A stretch of 64,000 nucleotides of DNA from Pseudomonas sp. MRSN 12121 (GTDB lineage Bacteria > Pseudomonadota > Gammaproteobacteria > Pseudomonadales > Pseudomonadaceae): contig NZ_CP010892.1 of NCBI RefSeq assembly GCF_000931465.1, forward strand, positions 1,426,001 to 1,490,000, read 5' to 3'. The position numbers were made by a program, and so were the translations under genes. Below are positions 16,109-25,530 of the stretch, in pieces. Under the pieces are notes generated by a model. It was not told the origin of the DNA and ran no database searches. It was given only the letters and a program-made list of their open reading frames with translations. Within the stretch, counting starts at the first letter, position 1. Each line of letters starts with the position of its first letter.

Positions 16109-18505
16109 ATGATTCGCCGTTCGTTACCCACTGTCCTTGCTCTGTTGTTCGCCACGCCGCTGCTCGCCGCGCCCGGGCAACAGACGCTGTTCAACTTTGT
16201 CCGGCCTGCCGATGTGGTGCAGGTCGCGACACAGGATGCCAGCCTGCCGCAGTCCAATGCGGAGCAGACAGCCGAAGGCGAAGTGCTGCGCCGGGTCACC
16301 TTCAACCCCGTGGCGCAGCCCAGCCTGCGCCTGACCCCGCAGACCGGGGCCTGGGACTGGTCGCAATCCGGGGTCATGAGCCTGCGCCTGCAGAGCGCAA
16401 TGGACTGGGCCCTGACCCTTTACGTGAAGATCCAGAGCAATGACGGCAAGACCCTGGTCAGCCGGGTCGACTTGCCGGCCGGCCCGGCGCAGACCTTGCT
16501 GGTGCCACTGGTCGCCAGTTCGCCCTTGAGCCAGGGCATGAAGGCCGGTCCGCCGATGCCGATGACGTTCGAAGGCCAGCGGGTGCTGCTGGCCAGCAGC
16601 GAAGGCGAGCTGGACCGCAGCCAGGTGGTGTCGGTGACCCTGTCGATGGACCGGCCGAAAGTCGCCCAGAGCATCCTGCTCGAACGCTTCGGCGTGCAGG
16701 ACGGCGAGGCGGTGTTCAAGGCGGCCTATGGCGGGCTGGTGGATGTCTACGGCCAGTCGACCCGGGCCCGCTGGCCGGAAAGGATCGCCAGTGACGAGCA
16801 GCTCAAGGCTGCGGCGGCCAAGGAACAGCAGCAACTGAAAAGCTGGCTGGCCGAACGCGAGCGCACGTCCCTGGATACCTTCGGTGGCCTGGACAAGGGG
16901 CCGGTCTTCAAGGCCAGCGGCTTCTTCCGCACCGAGAAGCGCGACGGTCGTTGGTACCTGGTGACGCCGCAGGGGCATCCGTTCTACTCCCTGGGGGTCA
17001 ATGCGGTGACGGCGGATGACAGCCAGACCTATGTCGCCGGTCGTGAATGGATGTTCACTGCGCTGCCCAACGCCGACGAGCCGCTGGCCAGCCATTACGG
17101 CGAAGGCGACAACCGCGGCGGCAACGGCGCCGACCAGGGCCGGGCTTACAACTCGGGGCGCTGGTACGACTTCTATGGCGCCAACCTGCAGCGTACCTAT
17201 GGCGTGCCTTGCGCGCCGGCCAGCGTCGCGGATGCCAGCGGCACCGAGGCCAAGCCAGGGCCGGGCGGCGAATCGGCAACGCCGCCTTGTTCCGCCGCGG
17301 CCCAGGCGCAGCAGCGCTGGGCCAGCCATACCCTGGATCGCCTGCAAGCCTGGGGGTTCAACACCATCGGCAACTGGAGCGCGCCGGCCCTGGGGCTGAA
17401 CGACCGTGTGCCTTACACCTTGCCGCTGTCGATCGTCGGCGATTACGCCAGCATCAGCACCGGCACCGACTGGTGGGGTGGCATGCCCGACCCGTTCGAC
17501 CCGCGTTTCGCCATGGCCACCGAGCGCGCCGTGGCCATCGCCGCCCGCGACCACCGTGACGATCCCTGGCTGATCGGTTACTTCGCCGACAACGAGCTGG
17601 CCTGGGCCGGCCCTGGCGACGACCCCAAGGCCCGTTATGCCCTGGCCTACGGCACCTTGCGCATGACCACCGATGTCCCGGCCAAACGGGCGTTCCTCAA
17701 GCAATTGCGCGACAAGTATCGCAACCAGGAGGGCCTGTCGAAGGCCTGGGGCATCCACCTGAGCGCCTGGGAACTGATGGAAGACCCGGGGTTCGAGCCG
17801 CCGTTGCCCAACCCGGAACATCCGGAGATCGAGGCCGACTTCCAATATTTCCAGAAGGTCTTTGCCGACACCTACTTCAAGACCATTTCCGACTCGCTGA
17901 AATGGCACGCGCCGAACCACCTGCTGCTGGGCGGACGCTTCGCCATCAGCACCCCCGAGGCCGTGGCGTCCTGCGCCCAGTACTGCGATGTGCTGAGCTT
18001 CAACATGTACACCCTCAAGCCGCAGGACGGTTACGACTTCGCCCGGCTGAGCGCGTTGGATAAACCGGTGCTGATCACTGAATTCAACTTCGGCTCCCGG
18101 GATCGAGGCCCGTTCTGGGGCGGCGTGACCGAGCTGGCGCGGGAGGAGGAGCGTGGCCCGGCCTATGCCCAGTTCCTCAAGCAGGCGTTGAGCGAGCCGT
18201 CGATCGTCGGGGTGCACTGGTTCCAGTACCTCGATCAGCCGGTCACCGGGCGGCTGCTGGATGGCGAGAACGGCCATTTCGGCCTGGTGGGTATCACCGA
18301 TGTGCCGTTCCAGGGATTTGTCGACAGCGTGCGCAAGAGCAACCTGCAGGCCCTCGACCAGTTGGCCAAGGAGGCCGGCAAAGCCAAGGCCGAAGCCGAC
18401 CAGGCCGCCGCCCATGGCGCCGACGGCGGCAAGCCGGGCCACGCTGGAAAGGGCGCAGGGCAGGGCAGCGGCCATGCGGGTGGGCACGCGGGCAATGGCC
18501 ATTAA
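16109..18505 (+). CDS. Agarase-like glycoside hydrolase with His/Gly-rich tail
   Basis: This 798-residue exported protein has a signal peptide (RRSLPTVLALLFATPLLA), an N-terminal beta-sandwich-like region (about 20-230) and a TIM-barrel glycosidase region. The barrel shows the acid/base pattern GYFADNELAW and a probable nucleophile in KPVLITEFNFGSRDRGPF, as in agarase/clan GH-A enzymes. The last ~45 residues are a low-complexity Ala/Lys/Gly/His tail. Pseudomonas homologues are annotated beta-agarase, but there is no evidence of agar use; the polysaccharide substrate is unknown. AAGGAG precedes the ATG; the open frame starts 45 bases earlier. Confidence 0.75.
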   Translation: MIRRSLPTVLALLFATPLLAAPGQQTLFNFVRPADVVQVATQDASLPQSNAEQTAEGEVLRRVTFNPVAQPSLRLTPQTGAWDWSQSGVMSLRLQSAMDWALTLYVKIQSNDGKTLVSRVDLPAGPAQTLLVPLVASSPLSQGMKAGPPMPMTFEGQRVLLASSEGELDRSQVVSVTLSMDRPKVAQSILLERFGVQDGEAVFKAAYGGLVDVYGQSTRARWPERIASDEQLKAAAAKEQQQLKSWLAERERTSLDTFGGLDKGPVFKASGFFRTEKRDGRWYLVTPQGHPFYSLGVNAVTADDSQTYVAGREWMFTALPNADEPLASHYGEGDNRGGNGADQGRAYNSGRWYDFYGANLQRTYGVPCAPASVADASGTEAKPGPGGESATPPCSAAAQAQQRWASHTLDRLQAWGFNTIGNWSAPALGLNDRVPYTLPLSIVGDYASISTGTDWWGGMPDPFDPRFAMATERAVAIAARDHRDDPWLIGYFADNELAWAGPGDDPKARYALAYGTLRMTTDVPAKRAFLKQLRDKYRNQEGLSKAWGIHLSAWELMEDPGFEPPLPNPEHPEIEADFQYFQKVFADTYFKTISDSLKWHAPNHLLLGGRFAISTPEAVASCAQYCDVLSFNMYTLKPQDGYDFARLSALDKPVLITEFNFGSRDRGPFWGGVTELAREEERGPAYAQFLKQALSEPSIVGVHWFQYLDQPVTGRLLDGENGHFGLVGITDVPFQGFVDSVRKSNLQALDQLAKEAGKAKAEADQAAAHGADGGKPGHAGKGAGQGSGHAGGHAGNGH

Positions 18506-18712
18506 TCGCTGAACCCGGCTTTATCGTGCCGCGGGCCGGTCCGCTTCTACACTCACGCGTAGGGGCTGGCCGGCCCGTCTTGCGTTCAGCGCCGGCCGAT
18601 TTCTGAACAATTCTCCCGGCGAGGCGCCGTCGGGCTCGCGTCTGTTCCCAAAATCCTCGAGGGCTGGAACAATGCGCACCACTTTGTAGAGCAGGTTCCG
18701 GGGGATTCACGG

Positions 18713-19858
18713 GTGCAGATTCAGGGTCATTACGAACTTAAGTTCGAGGCGGTGCGCGAAGCCTTTGCGGCCCTCTTCGAGGATCCCCAGGAGCGCGGCG
18801 CGGCGCTGTGCATTCAGGTCGGTGGGGAAACCGTGATCGACCTGTGGGCCGGGACCGCCGACAAGGACGGCAGCGAAGCCTGGCACAGCGACACCATCGC
18901 CAACCTGTTTTCCTGCACCAAGACCTTCACTGCGGTCACGGCCTTGCAACTGGTGGCCGAGGGCAAGCTGCAACTGGACGCGCCGGTGGCCAGGTATTGG
19001 CCCGAATTCGCCGCGGCGGGCAAGGAAAGGATCACATTGCGCCAGTTGCTCTGCCATCAGGCCGGGCTGCCGGCCTTGCGCGAGCTGCTGGCGCCGGAAG
19101 CCCTCTACGATTGGCAGACCATGGTCGATGCCCTGGCGGCGGAAGCCCCTTGGTGGACGCCGGGCGAGGGCCATGGTTATGCCGCCATCACCTATGGCTG
19201 GCTGGTGGGTGAGTTGCTGCGTCGGGCCGACGGGCGTGGGCCTGGAGAATCCATCGTGGCGCGGGTCGCCAGGCCGTTGGGGCTGGACTTCCATGTCGGC
19301 CTGGCCGACGAGGAGTTCTACCGCGTGGCGCATATCGCCCGGGGCAAGGGCAATGTCGGCGATGCCGCCGCCCAGCGCCTGCTGCAGGTGACCATGCGCG
19401 AACCCACCGCGATGACCACTCGCGCCTTCACCAACCCGCCGTCGATCATGACCAGTACCAACAAGCCGGAGTGGCGGCGCATGCAACAGCCAGCGGCCAA
19501 TGGCCATGGCAATGCCCGCAGCCTGGCCGGGTTCTACAGTGGCCTGCTCGATGGCAGCCTGCTGGAAGCGGACATGCTGCAAGAGTTGACCCGCGAACAC
19601 AGCGTCGGCATGGACAAGACCCTGTTGACCCAGACCCGTTTCGGCCTGGGTTGCATGCTCGACCAGCCGCAGGTGGCCAACGCGACCTTCGGTCTCGGCG
19701 CCCGGGCTTTCGGGCATCCGGGGGCAGGCGGCTCCATCGGCTTTGCCGATCCCGAGTACGACGTGGCGTTCGGTTTCGTCACCAATACCCTCGGTCCTTA
19801 TGTGCTGATGGATCCCCGAGCGCAGAAGCTGGTGAGGGTTTTGTCGGATTGTCTGTAA
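18713..19858 (+). CDS. Class C beta-lactamase-fold esterase (EstB type)
   Basis: This 381-residue serine hydrolase lacks a signal peptide and is likely cytoplasmic. The SxxK active site is FSCTKTF (Ser about 67). The second motif tyrosine is in HGYAAITYGWLVGELL, and the closing HxG-type motif is in FGHPGAGGS. These features match family VIII carboxylesterases rather than penicillin-degrading AmpC. GTG at 18713 is used because no better ATG precedes the conserved region. The 207-bp gap to the previous gene suggests its own promoter. Confidence 0.82.
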   Translation: MQIQGHYELKFEAVREAFAALFEDPQERGAALCIQVGGETVIDLWAGTADKDGSEAWHSDTIANLFSCTKTFTAVTALQLVAEGKLQLDAPVARYWPEFAAAGKERITLRQLLCHQAGLPALRELLAPEALYDWQTMVDALAAEAPWWTPGEGHGYAAITYGWLVGELLRRADGRGPGESIVARVARPLGLDFHVGLADEEFYRVAHIARGKGNVGDAAAQRLLQVTMREPTAMTTRAFTNPPSIMTSTNKPEWRRMQQPAANGHGNARSLAGFYSGLLDGSLLEADMLQELTREHSVGMDKTLLTQTRFGLGCMLDQPQVANATFGLGARAFGHPGAGGSIGFADPEYDVAFGFVTNTLGPYVLMDPRAQKLVRVLSDCL

Positions 19859-19873
19859 AAAGGTTGCTGTTAA

Positions 19874-19901
19874 GAACTTTTTTGCTTAAACATGTTTGAA
19901 A
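19874..19901 (+). promoter_or_regulatory. Possible AlgU/RpoE-type promoter
   Basis: A perfect GAACTT (19874-19879) is followed 17 bases later by TGAAA, close to the TCAAA/TCTGA -10 of envelope-stress promoters. It is about 100 bases upstream of the OmpA lipoprotein at 20000. An envelope gene would fit, but the -10 is imperfect. Confidence 0.35.
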
Positions 19902-19999
19902 AGCTGCAGGCAGGAACCCTGTGGCTTTTATACTTTCCAAGCGTCTGTTTGTCCGGTTCTTAGAGACCGTAATTATTTATCTCATTTTGTGGATATCCC

Positions 20000-21172
20000 A
20001 TGTCGTCGAACAAGTCCTTAGCCTTGGCACTTTGCCTCACCGTTACCGGTTGTGCACAAACCCCACAAAATGACGCAGATGGTGGCCACTGGTGGTCTTT
20101 CGGTTCCGATAAGACCACCGCCAAGGAAGCCGTGCAGCCGGTAGAAAAAGCGGCTGCCAGCGAAGCTTCCGCTGCCAAGACCGCCGTAGCGTCGTCCGCC
20201 AAGGCCGCGACCGCTCCTGCGGCGGCCAAGGTCGACGCGGCAGCCGCCAGCGCTGCTGCCGCACCGGCCGCCAAGGCCGAGGAAGCCGGTAAGTGGTGGT
20301 GGCCGTTCGCTTCCACCGACTCGGCCAAAGACGCAGCCAAGGAGCCGGTAGCCGACGCCAAGGCCCAGGCCGCGACCGCGGCGCCTAAAGTGGCCAAGGC
20401 CGATACTGGCAACTGGTGGTGGCCTTTCAACCAGACGCCCAAGGCGCCGACCAAGGAAGACGTGAAAGACATTCCGATGCCGGACCCGAAAATCACCCAG
20501 GCCTGGCTGGACGACTACGAGCCGCGCCTGCGTGAAGCCATCAAGGACAGCAGCCTGCAACTGGAGCGCCGCGAGAACACCCTGGTGGTGATTGCGCCGG
20601 TCGACGGCTCGTTCAACCCGGATCGTCCGGCCATGCTGCTACCGGTGACCCTGAATCCGTTCACCCGCGTGGCGAAGACCGTGGGCACCGATCCCAAGAC
20701 CTCCGTACTGGTATTGGGCCATGCCGACACCACCGGCGCTGCCGCCGACAACCAGAAGCTGAGCCGCGACCGTGCGCAGTCCGTTGCCGCGATTTTCAGC
20801 CTCACCGGCCTGAAGCGCGATCGCCTGATGCTGCGCGGCATGGGTTCGGTCATGCCTCGCGCGGCCAACGACAGCGCTGCAGGTCGCGCGCTGAACCGTC
20901 GGGTGGAAATCGTCGTGACCCAGCGCAGCACCATGCTGGCCCTGCTGAGCAAGTACAACCAGCCGACCCCGTCCCAAGTTGAACTGGTTGCCGTGCAGGA
21001 CGTGAAGCCGGCTGCTCCGGCCGCTTCCGCCAAGAAGGCTACCGCGGCGAAGAAAGCCGCTCCGGCGAAAAAAGCCCCGGCCAAGAAGCCGGTGGCCAAG
21101 AAAGCCCCCGCCAAGAAGACCACCACTGCCAAGGCTTCGACCAAGGTAGCGGCCGACCAGGCGAAGAACTGA
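20000..21172 (+). CDS. OmpA-family lipoprotein with WWWPF repeats and lysine-rich tail
   Basis: This 390-residue protein has a short signal with lipobox TVTGC (Cys18). Residues 19-150 are Ala/Lys-rich and hold three tryptophan motifs: GHWWSF (29-34), GKWWWPF (about 97-103) and GNWWWPF (about 137-143). An OmpA-like domain follows (about 175-312; [32 protein letters not shown]). The last ~60 residues are a histone H1-like tail of [11 protein letters not shown] repeats. It should be an outer-membrane lipoprotein bound to peptidoglycan; what the tryptophan motifs and basic tail bind is unknown. pdxH follows after 31 bases. Confidence 0.83.
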   Translation: MSSNKSLALALCLTVTGCAQTPQNDADGGHWWSFGSDKTTAKEAVQPVEKAAASEASAAKTAVASSAKAATAPAAAKVDAAAASAAAAPAAKAEEAGKWWWPFASTDSAKDAAKEPVADAKAQAATAAPKVAKADTGNWWWPFNQTPKAPTKEDVKDIPMPDPKITQAWLDDYEPRLREAIKDSSLQLERRENTLVVIAPVDGSFNPDRPAMLLPVTLNPFTRVAKTVGTDPKTSVLVLGHADTTGAAADNQKLSRDRAQSVAAIFSLTGLKRDRLMLRGMGSVMPRAANDSAAGRALNRRVEIVVTQRSTMLALLSKYNQPTPSQVELVAVQDVKPAAPAASAKKATAAKKAAPAKKAPAKKPVAKKAPAKKTTTAKASTKVAADQAKN

Positions 21173-21203
21173 TTCATCAGGCATCAGGCAAAAGGAAGCT
21201 GCA

Positions 21204-21851
21204 ATGACCCAGGGGCTGGCGGATATGCGCCGCGACTACACCCGTGATGGATTGACCGAAGCCCAGGCGCCGGTCGAGCCCTTCGCATTGTTTCACCAGT
21301 GGTTCGCCGAAGCGGTGAAGACCGAGCAGCCACCGGTGGAGGCCAACGCCATGACCCTGGCGACCGTTGACGAAGAGGGGCGCCCCCATTGCCGGATCCT
21401 GCTGCTCAAGGGGCTGGATGCGCAGGGGTTCACCTTCTTCACCAACTACGACAGCGCCAAGGGGCAGCAACTGGCCACCCGGCCTTTTGCCGCCATGACC
21501 TTCTTCTGGCCGGCCCTGGAGCGTCAGGTACGGATCGAAGGCAAGGTGGTCAAGGTCAGTGCCCAGGAGTCCGACGCCTACTTCCAGGTTCGCCCGCTGG
21601 GCAGCCGCCTGGGGGCCTGGGCCTCGCCGCAGAGCCGGGTGATCGCCGATCGCGCGGAACTGGAGGCCTTGCTCAAGAACACCGAGGCGCGGTTCAGCGA
21701 CACCCAGCCCCATTGCCCTGAACACTGGGGCGGCTATCGCCTGCTGCCCGAGCGCATCGAGTTCTGGCAGGGCCGCGCCAGCCGCCTGCACGATCGCTTG
21801 AACTACCGTTTGCAGGGGGCCGACTGGGTGCGTGAGCGCCTGGCGCCCTGA
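21204..21851 (+). CDS. pdxH: Pyridoxine/pyridoxamine 5'-phosphate oxidase
   Basis: This 215-residue FMN enzyme oxidises pyridoxine or pyridoxamine phosphate to pyridoxal phosphate in the cytoplasm. Key stretches are [40 protein letters not shown], and the C-terminal [24 protein letters not shown]. Length is typical. The neighbouring OmpA lipoprotein gene precedes it in P. aeruginosa too, and the short gap suggests co-transcription. Confidence 0.96.
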   Translation: MTQGLADMRRDYTRDGLTEAQAPVEPFALFHQWFAEAVKTEQPPVEANAMTLATVDEEGRPHCRILLLKGLDAQGFTFFTNYDSAKGQQLATRPFAAMTFFWPALERQVRIEGKVVKVSAQESDAYFQVRPLGSRLGAWASPQSRVIADRAELEALLKNTEARFSDTQPHCPEHWGGYRLLPERIEFWQGRASRLHDRLNYRLQGADWVRERLAP

Positions 21852-21863
21852 GCGAATCTCAGG

Positions 21864-22100
21864 TCACTCGCCGGGATAGCCGGCCGCGGCGGCTTCCAGC
21901 CACTGTGGCAGGTCCCGGCGTTTTACTTTCTGGCGGTGGGCATTGGCCAGCTGTTGCAGCATGAAGGCTCTTTTCTTCTCGTCCGCGCCGGCCAGCGACA
22001 ATGCCAGGTCCCGATCCATCCAGCGCCTGATCCGGACATACAGCCACCCATGGAAGTACAGGCCGGCTGCGGTGGTCACGACAATGATCAAGTAATCCAT
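21864..22100 (-). CDS. Small single-pass membrane protein of unknown function
   Basis: This 78-residue protein has one N-terminal hydrophobic segment (MDYLIIVVTTAAGLYFHGWLYV) followed by a charged cytoplasmic part (RIRRWMDRDLALSLAGADEKKRAFML). I recognise no domain. It converges on pdxH, with stops 12 bases apart. A longer open frame upstream lacks any likely start signal. Confidence 0.65.
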   Translation of the reverse strand: MDYLIIVVTTAAGLYFHGWLYVRIRRWMDRDLALSLAGADEKKRAFMLQQLANAHRQKVKRRDLPQWLEAAAAGYPGE

Positions 22101-22274
22101 GGAAAATCCCTGGGGCGGTGGCGCAAGTCGGTAAACAAGCGCTACCGTGTGAAGAGTTTTTTAGCGCTGCGCAGTCTGTACTGCGGCTGAATAGAACCAA
22201 TTTTATCCGGGCGATGCCGTGACAGGCGTCAAGCTGCGGAGTTTAATGCTTATCTGTCCTTTGGAGTTGATCCT

Positions 22275-22739
22275 ATGCGTAAGTCTGTTTTGCTGGTTGC
22301 TTCCTTTTCCACGATGGCCATGTTGCTCACCGGTTGCCAATCCAACCTGTCCGGTGACTCTTACTCCCGTGACGAGGCGCGTCGCGTACAGACCGTTCGC
22401 ATGGGCACCATCGAATCCCTGCGTCCGGTGAAAATCGAAGGCACCAAGACCCCGATCGGCGGCCTCGCCGGTGCAGCGGTCGGCGGCGTTGGCGGCAGCG
22501 CCATCGGCGGCGGCAAAGGCAGCATCGTGGCAGCGGTCATCGGTGCCGTGGCAGGTGGCCTGATCGGCTCTGCCACCGAGGAAGGCTTGACCCGTACCCA
22601 GGGCGTGGAAATCACCGTGCGCGAAGACGACGGCAGCATGCGTGCCTATGTGCAGCAGGTTCAGGAAAACGAAGTGTTCCGTGTTGGCGAGCGTGTGCGC
22701 ATCATGAGCGTCAACGGCACCAGCCGCGTTGCTCACTAA
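22275..22739 (+). CDS. slyB: SlyB-type glycine-zipper outer-membrane lipoprotein
   Basis: This 154-residue lipoprotein has lipobox LLTGC (Cys21) and a glycine-zipper membrane region (GGLAGAAVGGVGGSAIGGG and IVAAVIGAVAGGLIGSATEE, about 57-100), then a small beta domain ending VFRVGERVRIM. SlyB proteins stabilise the outer membrane and are often PhoP- or envelope-stress controlled. A strong terminator follows. A SlyB homologue is found close to pdxH in P. aeruginosa. Confidence 0.88.
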   Translation: MRKSVLLVASFSTMAMLLTGCQSNLSGDSYSRDEARRVQTVRMGTIESLRPVKIEGTKTPIGGLAGAAVGGVGGSAIGGGKGSIVAAVIGAVAGGLIGSATEEGLTRTQGVEITVREDDGSMRAYVQQVQENEVFRVGERVRIMSVNGTSRVAH

Positions 22740-22758
22740 GCGTTAACCGCGACAAAAC

Positions 22759-22790
22759 AAAACCCCGGCCAGGCAACTGGTCGGGGTTTT
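22759..22790. terminator. Bidirectional terminator between slyB and nhaA
   Basis: The stem CCCCGGCCAG/CTGGTCGGGG with a 4-nt loop is flanked by AAAA and TTTT, so it can stop transcripts from slyB and from nhaA. Confidence 0.9.
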
Positions 22791-22818
22791 GTGTTTTCAG
22801 CGGGGGTAGCGCCGGCGA

Positions 22819-24006
22819 TCAGGCCGGCAGCTGCGGGTTCTTGCGACTGGCCGCGGCGGTGACGGCGTAGCCGATCAGGGCGGCGAACAGCGAGCCGGTG
22901 AGGATGCCCATGCGGTCCATGCCGGCGTATTCGCTGCTACCGGGGACGAAGGCCAGAGAGCCTACAAACAGGCTCATGGTGAAGCCGATGCCGCAGAGAA
23001 TCGCCACCCCCAGCACCTGGCCCCAGTTGGCGCCGCCAGGAAGCGCCGCCAGGCCCGTTTTCACCGCCAGCCAGGTCAGGCCGAACACGCCGACGGTCTT
23101 GCCCAGCAGCAGGCCGATGGCGATCCCCATGGGCACGTAATGGGTGAAGCTTTCCACGGTGATGCCTTGCAGCGACAGGCCGGCGTTGGCGAAGGCGAAC
23201 AACGGCAGGATGCCGTAGGCGACCCAGGGGTGCAGCGCATGCTCCAGGTTCAGCAGGGGCGAAGGTTCGGCGTTTTTCGTACGCAGGGGAATGCAGAACG
23301 CCAGGGTGACGCCGGCCAGGGTCGCGTGGACCCCGCTCTTGAGCACGCACACCCAGAGAATCAGGCCAACGATCATGTACGGGCCGAGCTTCACTACCCC
23401 CAGCCGGTTCATCGCCACCAGCGCCACCAGGCAGGCCGCGGCGAGCAGCAGCGACAGGGTCGACAGGGCGCCGGAGTAGAAGATCGCGATGACGATGATG
23501 GCCCCCAGGTCATCGATGATCGCCAGCGTCATCAGGAACAGCTTCAGCGACACGGGCACCCGCTTGCCCAGCAACGCCAGTACGCCGAGGGCGAAGGCGA
23601 TGTCGGTGGCCATGGGAATGGCCCAGCCGCTGAGCGCTGGCGGGTTGTCCTTGTTGAGGAACCAGTAGATCAGCGCGGGCACCACCATGCCGCCGATGGC
23701 GGCGGCACCGGGCAGGACGATCTGCGAAGGCTTGGACAGGTGGCCGTCGAGGACTTCGCGCTTGACCTCCAGGCCGATCAGCAGGAAGAACATCGCCATC
23801 AGGCCGTCGTTGATCCACAGCAGCAGGGGCTTGGCGATTTTCAGGGCGCCGACCTGGGCGACCACGGGGGTGTCCAGCAGGCCGCTGTAGAGCCACGACA
23901 GCGGGGAGTTGTTGATGATCAGGGCAAGCACGGCAGCGGCAATCAATAGCAGACCGCTGGCAGCTTCCAACTGAAAGAAACGCGTGAAAGTGCTACGCAG
24001 AGGCAA
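22819..24006 (-). CDS. nhaA: Na+/H+ antiporter NhaA
   Basis: This 395-residue inner-membrane antiporter exports Na+ (or Li+) for protons and supports pH and salt balance. The essential aspartate pair is in [17 protein letters not shown], and the discontinuous-helix regions ([33 protein letters not shown]) are present. It has about twelve hydrophobic segments. Its upstream region is AT-rich and shared with a divergent gene. Confidence 0.96.
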   Translation of the reverse strand: MPLRSTFTRFFQLEAASGLLLIAAAVLALIINNSPLSWLYSGLLDTPVVAQVGALKIAKPLLLWINDGLMAMFFLLIGLEVKREVLDGHLSKPSQIVLPGAAAIGGMVVPALIYWFLNKDNPPALSGWAIPMATDIAFALGVLALLGKRVPVSLKLFLMTLAIIDDLGAIIVIAIFYSGALSTLSLLLAAACLVALVAMNRLGVVKLGPYMIVGLILWVCVLKSGVHATLAGVTLAFCIPLRTKNAEPSPLLNLEHALHPWVAYGILPLFAFANAGLSLQGITVESFTHYVPMGIAIGLLLGKTVGVFGLTWLAVKTGLAALPGGANWGQVLGVAILCGIGFTMSLFVGSLAFVPGSSEYAGMDRMGILTGSLFAALIGYAVTAAASRKNPQLPA

Positions 24007-24328
24007 GGTCGCTCTCCATCAGAAAACTAAAAAGGTGGCACACCCTAACCCGTACTCTTGGTTGTTAAAACAAAAGTTATATTCTTTTTTGTTATATGTA
24101 GAAGGACAGCGGCCTGCTGGAAAACCAGCCTAGCAGTTGTGTATCCAATTGATTCAAAACTGTACCTGTGAGGGGGGGTGGATGTTTCCTAACATGTCCG
24201 CCCCCGGCCCGGATCGGCGGGGCTTCCACCCGTTCGCAGCTGCTGATTCCCGGGTGCCCGGTTGCCTTGCGCCGGGTGCATTTATCTTTCCGCGTCCTGT
24301 GTGGCGTTCGAGCCAACGAGAAAAGACC
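24007..24328. other. Divergent intergenic region, nhaA and PLP-enzyme promoters
   Basis: This 322-bp gap holds an AT-rich patch at about 24060-24105, with two TTATAT direct repeats, likely promoter DNA for nhaA. A small hairpin (GCTGG-AAAA-CCAGC, about 24117) follows. Nearer the right-hand gene is a GC-rich inverted repeat (GCACCCGG type). No open frame here looks real. Confidence 0.5.
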
Positions 24329-25423
24329 ATGAGCGACAACCGTCAGTGGGCCCGCGAGGCCATCCGGATCATCGAAGCCGACTTCCAGCGCAGCGCCGAC
24401 ACCCACCTGATTCCCTTGCCCTTGCCGGGCCTGCCGGGCATCGAGCTGTACTTCAAGGATGAGTCCAGCCATCCCACCGGCAGCCTCAAGCACCGCCTGG
24501 CGCGCTCGTTGTTCCTGTATGCGTTGTGTAACGGCTGGCTCAAGCCCGGGGCGCCGGTGATCGAGGCGTCCAGCGGTTCCACGGCGATTTCCGAGGCCTA
24601 TTTCGCGCGCCTGCTGGGCTTGCCGTTCATTGCCGTAATGCCGGCCACCACGTCCCAGGAAAAGATCGCGCAGATCGCCTTCTACGGCGGCCAGAGCCAC
24701 CTGGTACAGGACCCGACGCAGATCTATGCCGAGTCGGAGCGCCTGGCCCGGGAAAGCGGCGGGCATTTCATGGACCAGTTCACCTATGCCGAGCGTGCCA
24801 CCGACTGGCGGGCGAACAACAACATCGCCGAGTCGATCTTCCAGCAGCTGCGTTTCGAGCGTTACCCGGAACCCAAGTGGCTGATCTCCAGCCCGGGCAC
24901 CGGCGGCACCACTGCGACGCTGGGGCGTTATGTGCGTTATCGCCAGCATTGCACCCGGGTGTTGTGCGCCGACGCCGAGCGTTCGGTGTTCTTCGACTAC
25001 TACCAGAGCGGTGATGCCAGCCTGCGCCTGGATTGCGGTTCGCGCATCGAAGGGATCGGCCGGCCGCGGGTCGAGGCTTCGTTTCTGCCCAAGGTGATCG
25101 ATGCCATGGTCAAGGTGCCGGACGCCCTGTCGCTGGCGGCCATGCATTACCTGGCGCAGCATTTGGGGCGGCGGGTGGGGGGCTCCAGCGGGACCAACCT
25201 GGTCGGTGCGCTGATGGCGGCGCAGCAGATGAAACAGGCGGGAGAGAGCGGTTCGATCGTGGCCATCCTGTGCGACGGCGGCGAGCGTTATGCGACTACC
25301 TATTACGATCAGGACTGGCTGAGCGCCCAGGGCTATCAGTTGGCGCCCTTGATCGAAGCGGTGGCGGCGAGCGTGGAACGCGGTGAGGCGCTGCCGGCCA
25401 GCGTATTGCGCGCTGGTCTGTAG
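24329..25423 (+). CDS. PLP-dependent cysteine-synthase-fold enzyme (Cds1-like)
   Basis: This 364-residue fold-type II PLP enzyme has the Schiff-base lysine in [13 protein letters not shown] (about 49-61). The phosphate-binding turn is [12 protein letters not shown], and [20 protein letters not shown] is the substrate loop. It resembles the L-cysteine desulfhydrase (Cds1) branch more than OAS-sulfhydrylase, so cysteine breakdown to sulfide and pyruvate is a reasonable guess. The ATG at 24329 begins the conserved part. Its stop TAG is formed by the first bases of a REP element. Confidence 0.72.
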   Translation: MSDNRQWAREAIRIIEADFQRSADTHLIPLPLPGLPGIELYFKDESSHPTGSLKHRLARSLFLYALCNGWLKPGAPVIEASSGSTAISEAYFARLLGLPFIAVMPATTSQEKIAQIAFYGGQSHLVQDPTQIYAESERLARESGGHFMDQFTYAERATDWRANNNIAESIFQQLRFERYPEPKWLISSPGTGGTTATLGRYVRYRQHCTRVLCADAERSVFFDYYQSGDASLRLDCGSRIEGIGRPRVEASFLPKVIDAMVKVPDALSLAAMHYLAQHLGRRVGGSSGTNLVGALMAAQQMKQAGESGSIVAILCDGGERYATTYYDQDWLSAQGYQLAPLIEAVAASVERGEALPASVLRAGL

Positions 25424-25518
25424 GAGCGAAGCTTGCTCGCGAAAAAGGTCAACACAACGCGGTATGTCAGACACCCAGCGTTTTCGTTGGCCTTCATCGC
25501 GAGCAAGCTCGCTCCTAC
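25420..25518. repeat. REP doublet (inverted pair)
   Basis: Left arm 25420-25441 (GTAGGAGCGAAGCTTGCTCG...) and right arm 25496-25518 (reverse complement, missing one base of the AAGCTT core) are about 54 bp apart, between converging genes. Confidence 0.88.
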
Positions 25519-25530
25519 AAGAGGGCTGTG

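Noticed and set aside
16124..18502. Open frame of 792 codons opposite the agarase-like gene
   Set aside because: Antisense shadow with low-complexity His/Gln/Gly composition; the sense gene has signal peptide and catalytic motifs.
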